Below are positions 4,956 through 6,315 of a DNA stretch of 6,315 nt, piece by piece. This DNA comes from Chloroflexota bacterium (GTDB lineage: Bacteria > Chloroflexota > UBA6077), in NCBI GenBank assembly GCA_021806765.1, contig JAJZQR010000316.1:1-6315 (forward strand), in the 5' to 3' direction. The position numbers and the translations under genes were made by a program. How positions within the stretch are numbered: position 1 is the stretch's first letter; each line of letters begins with the position of its first letter. A model generated the notes under the pieces. That model was not told where the DNA came from. It worked only from the letters and a program-made list of their open reading frames with translations, and did not search any database.

Positions 4956-5449
4956 CGCATCTTCTCCAGGACGTTATTGCGCCGGCGGTCGGGGACCATC
5001 TCGACGTAGAGTCCGGCCATCCGGGCCACCGTGGAGCTCTCCCGCAACGGCACGCCGTGGATCTGGGCTGCCTGAACGATTCGTCGAGCCGCGGCCTGGG
5101 CTTCCCCCCTGTCCCTGAAGGTCTGCTGGGAAAAGTGGCCGATCGCCGATCGGACGTGGCCGGCATCGTGGATGGGCAGGGCACGGAGCTCCGGCGCAGC
5201 GAAGGCGGAAGAGGGCAGGGCATCACGCTGGGCGACACTCAGTGTTGGGTTACGTTTCGTCATCCGCCACTTTGCGGCAGGCCTGCCCCGGTAGCTGGGG
5301 CGGATCCCCCGCTGCTGCATCTTCACGATCGCCCTAGCCGCACCGGCGGGGATCCGGATCCGCTCGCCGTTCTCAGTCACCATCGTGACGTAGCGACGGC
5401 GGGTGGGCTGGGGCTGTTGAGAGCCGAATAGCCAATCGAAGAAGCCCAT
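4952..5449 (-). CDS. Hypothetical protein with DUF6582-like segment
   Basis: This 165-aa protein begins MGFFDWLFGSQQP, then has a basic stretch (RRRYVTMVTENGERIRIP, 17-34). Residues 78-132 contain LPSSAFAAPELRALPIHDAGH and HVRSAIGHFSQQTF with a following basic helix ending at AAQIHG. This spacing, 'LP.S.FA ... LPI.D..HVR.A...F.Q ... RR...AA...G', is what I recall for the DUF6582 type found in phage and prophage proteins; the function is unknown. The match is from memory and not searched. I prefer ATG at 5449 because AGAGGTGA lies about 6 bases upstream and overlaps the previous stop; a TTG directly before it would add one residue. The C-terminal part (135-165) is not recognisable. Its end overlaps the next gene by four bases. 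No membrane segment is seen. Confidence 0.65.
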   Translation of the reverse strand: MGFFDWLFGSQQPQPTRRRYVTMVTENGERIRIPAGAARAIVKMQQRGIRPSYRGRPAAKWRMTKRNPTLSVAQRDALPSSAFAAPELRALPIHDAGHVRSAIGHFSQQTFRDRGEAQAAARRIVQAAQIHGVPLRESSTVARMAGLYVEMVPDRRRNNVLEKMR

Positions 5450-5455
5450 CAAGTC

Positions 5456-5638
5456 TCACCTCTTGGCGGGATTCTTGGCGGCGCGCTCCACCCGACCGGC
5501 GGACAGCACGCGAGTGGCCACCCCGGCGTTGCGGATGCCGGTCGCCACAGCCTTGGCCGTCGGGCGGTGAGGCGTCCGGTACAGCTCCACCAGCTCGCCG
5601 GTCTCGGCTTTCGCGACGACCACGTACCCTTTAGCCAT
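5456..5638 (-). CDS. Small basic hypothetical protein
   Basis: This 60-aa protein shows a beta-rich start (KGYVVVAKAETGELVELYR, 3-21). A helix (TAKAVATGIRNAG, 26-38), a strand (VATRVLSAG, 39-47) and a basic tail ending AAKNPAKR follow. A beta-beta-alpha-beta outline of this kind is seen in small nucleic-acid-binding or phage structural proteins, but I recognise no family. The ATG at 5636-5638 shares one base with the stop of the zinc-ribbon gene (TGATG), so translation is probably coupled. An upstream in-frame extension to 5680 exists but would run through the neighbour. The K/R-NP motif near the C-terminus recurs in adjacent proteins. Confidence 0.65.
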   Translation of the reverse strand: MAKGYVVVAKAETGELVELYRTPHRPTAKAVATGIRNAGVATRVLSAGRVERAAKNPAKR

Positions 5639-5805
5639 CAGGCAGCCTCGATCTCGAACTCGCCACCGCAGGCCCCGCACCGGCCGATCTGCCCGGCCGC
5701 CGCCGACGGGATCTTCAGGACCTCGCTGCAGAAGGGGCAGGGGTTGCGGCTGATCTCGTCCTCCAGGCGGCCGATCTCGCGCCCGAAGGAGCCGAGTCCG
5801 GGGAA
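5638..5805 (-). pseudogene. Zinc-ribbon protein fragment, N-terminus lost at a junction
   Basis: The frame encodes about 55 residues ending in a clear zinc ribbon: CPFC, 16 residues, then CGAC, followed by GGEFEIEAA and the stop. Two CXXC knuckles at this distance bind one zinc ion; such ribbons occur in small phage and transcription-related proteins. The ribbon is preceded by a short acidic helix (FGREIGRLEDEISRN). No ATG, GTG or TTG and no Shine-Dalgarno lies in frame upstream. Beyond about 5805 the DNA is the coding strand of a serine recombinase running the other way. The gene therefore appears to be cut at its 5' end by a rearrangement. A CTG start at 5766 would give an intact protein of about 42 residues, which I consider less likely. 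Confidence 0.6.
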
Positions 5806-5807
5806 AG

Positions 5808-6137
5808 GATGAGGAGGAAAGCCGCGGCTACGTGCGGCTGCTGGCCCAGGGGCGGATCACCGAGCAGGAGTTCGACGCAGAGCGGAACCGGGTGCAGGCT
5901 GCCCTCGCCGCTGTTCGGGGGGAGCTGAGCGCACTCGACCAGGGAGGGGCGGGCCAGCTGTCGTACCTGGACGTGGCTCTGGCCTTCTGTGGCCAGATGG
6001 GCAACCTCTGGAGGCGCTCCGACGTCGCCCACCGCAAGGCCATCGCCCACCTGGTGTTCAAGCGGATCTCCATCGACAATGCCGGCGACGTCGTCGACTA
6101 CCGGCTGGCCACCCCCTTCGGCTACCTGGCCCAACAA
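5808..6137 (+). pseudogene. Large serine recombinase, C-terminal fragment
   Basis: From 5808 the plus-strand frame resembles the C-terminal region of large serine recombinases (phage integrases and transposon recombinases). It has ESRGYVRLLAQGRITEQEFD, then a coiled-coil-like helix (AERNRVQAALAAVRGELSAL). AHRKAIAHLVFKRISID and DYRLATPFGYLAQ follow. In complete proteins the N-terminal catalytic resolvase domain with its serine and the recombinase domain precede this part and make a protein of about 450-600 aa; neither is present. The frame is open only from 5754, has no start codon, and runs to the window end without a stop. Recognisable similarity ends near 6137, where a poly-A run and a terminator hairpin begin. 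It was probably the integrase of this or a neighbouring element before deletion. It cannot catalyse recombination as it stands. Confidence 0.78.
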
Positions 6138-6173
6138 AAAAAAGGCTACTCCCCGCGTGAGGCGGGGAGCACC
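6136..6173 (-). terminator. Strong intrinsic terminator reading leftward
   Basis: CTCCCCGC (6149-6156) and GCGGGGAG (6162-6169) form a perfect 8-bp stem with a 5-base loop. Weaker flanking pairs extend toward 6144 and 6173. On the minus strand eight T's follow (A-run 6136-6143). It would end transcripts entering from beyond the right edge of the window. It lies inside the open end of the recombinase fragment, which supports that gene being truncated there. In 6174-6315 I see no gene. Confidence 0.7.
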
Positions 6174-6218
6174 ATAGGTTCGAAACAGGTCCGGTATGCG
6201 CTACCAGCGAGACCAGAC

Positions 6219-6242
6219 AGGCCGGCTCCCAGGAGCCGGCCT
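6219..6242. terminator. Perfect GC-rich hairpin, possible terminator
   Basis: Arms of 11 bases (6219-6229 and 6232-6242) are exact inverted repeats with a minimal loop. The plus-strand sequence after it is only TTGCT, so the T-tract is weak, and none follows on the minus strand. It could be a terminator for plus-strand transcription leaving the recombinase fragment, or a repeat. Confidence 0.4.
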
Positions 6243-6315
6243 TGCTATGGCTCAACCCCTTTCCCTACCACCGAGGGACGGTCAAGGCACCCCCCAGCCA
6301 GCCGCCATACACACA

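Noticed and set aside
5715..6137. Minus-strand open frame of 140 codons
   Set aside because: It is antisense to the serine recombinase fragment, whose sense frame shows recognisable family sequence, and it crosses the rearrangement junction and the zinc-ribbon frame.
6170..6200. GGTTCGAAA, resembling a tRNA T-loop
   Set aside because: The flanking bases do not form the 5-bp T-stem, and no anticodon or acceptor arm can be folded around it.
6144..6315. A CRISPR array
   Set aside because: No second copy of the repeat-like unit occurs in the remaining 140 bases at the expected spacing.

Overview
The window is high-GC bacterial DNA that looks like the inside and one edge of an integrated mobile element: phage-like or virus-like genes next to a toxin-antitoxin cassette. 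The GC content, the strongly G/C-ending codons and the style of the HicB and recombinase sequences would suit a Chloroflexota-type or similar high-GC host, but this is a guess. A muramidase-type lysis gene implies a host with peptidoglycan.

Left part (1-1240). After a palindromic repeat of a widespread intergenic type (44-71), four minus-strand genes form a tight toxin-antitoxin operon, read right to left: a ribbon-helix-helix regulator, HicA toxin, and two tandem HicB-like antitoxins. The operon is driven by a good sigma70-type promoter whose -35 box overlaps the -35 box of a divergent plus-strand promoter. Three CTATAG palindromes over the plus-strand -10 region could be an operator for the ribbon-helix-helix protein.

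Middle left (1238-1680). The divergent plus-strand gene encodes an unrecognised, His- and acid-rich protein of about 127 aa. It has a perfect Shine-Dalgarno sequence but no ATG, GTG or TTG at the expected place; the candidate start is ATA. An intrinsic terminator follows. It is convergent with the long minus-strand cluster.

Main cluster (5805 down to 1780, all minus strand). In transcription order: a zinc-ribbon protein lacking its N-terminus, a 60-aa basic protein, a 165-aa protein with a DUF6582-like segment, a 217-aa protein with a C-terminal membrane anchor (visible only if one frameshift is corrected), a 345-aa P-loop ATPase, a 104-aa membrane/coiled-coil protein, a GH25-like muramidase carrying three apparent single-base losses, and a three-helix holin-like protein. 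Most junctions overlap by 1-4 bases, so translation is probably coupled. A packaging- or assembly-type ATPase, several small membrane proteins and a lysin plus holin suggest the assembly and lysis end of a small virus or virus-derived element. I see no capsid, tail, terminase or replication gene.

Right part (5805-6315). The cluster abuts, head to head, the C-terminal third of a large serine recombinase on the plus strand that has lost its catalytic domain. Both genes are cut at the same point, which marks a rearrangement junction. A strong minus-strand terminator (6136-6173) and another perfect hairpin (6219-6242) follow; I see no gene in 6174-6315.

Four apparent one-base losses on the minus strand, all in G/C runs or G/C-rich repeats, make sequencing or assembly error a serious alternative to gene decay.
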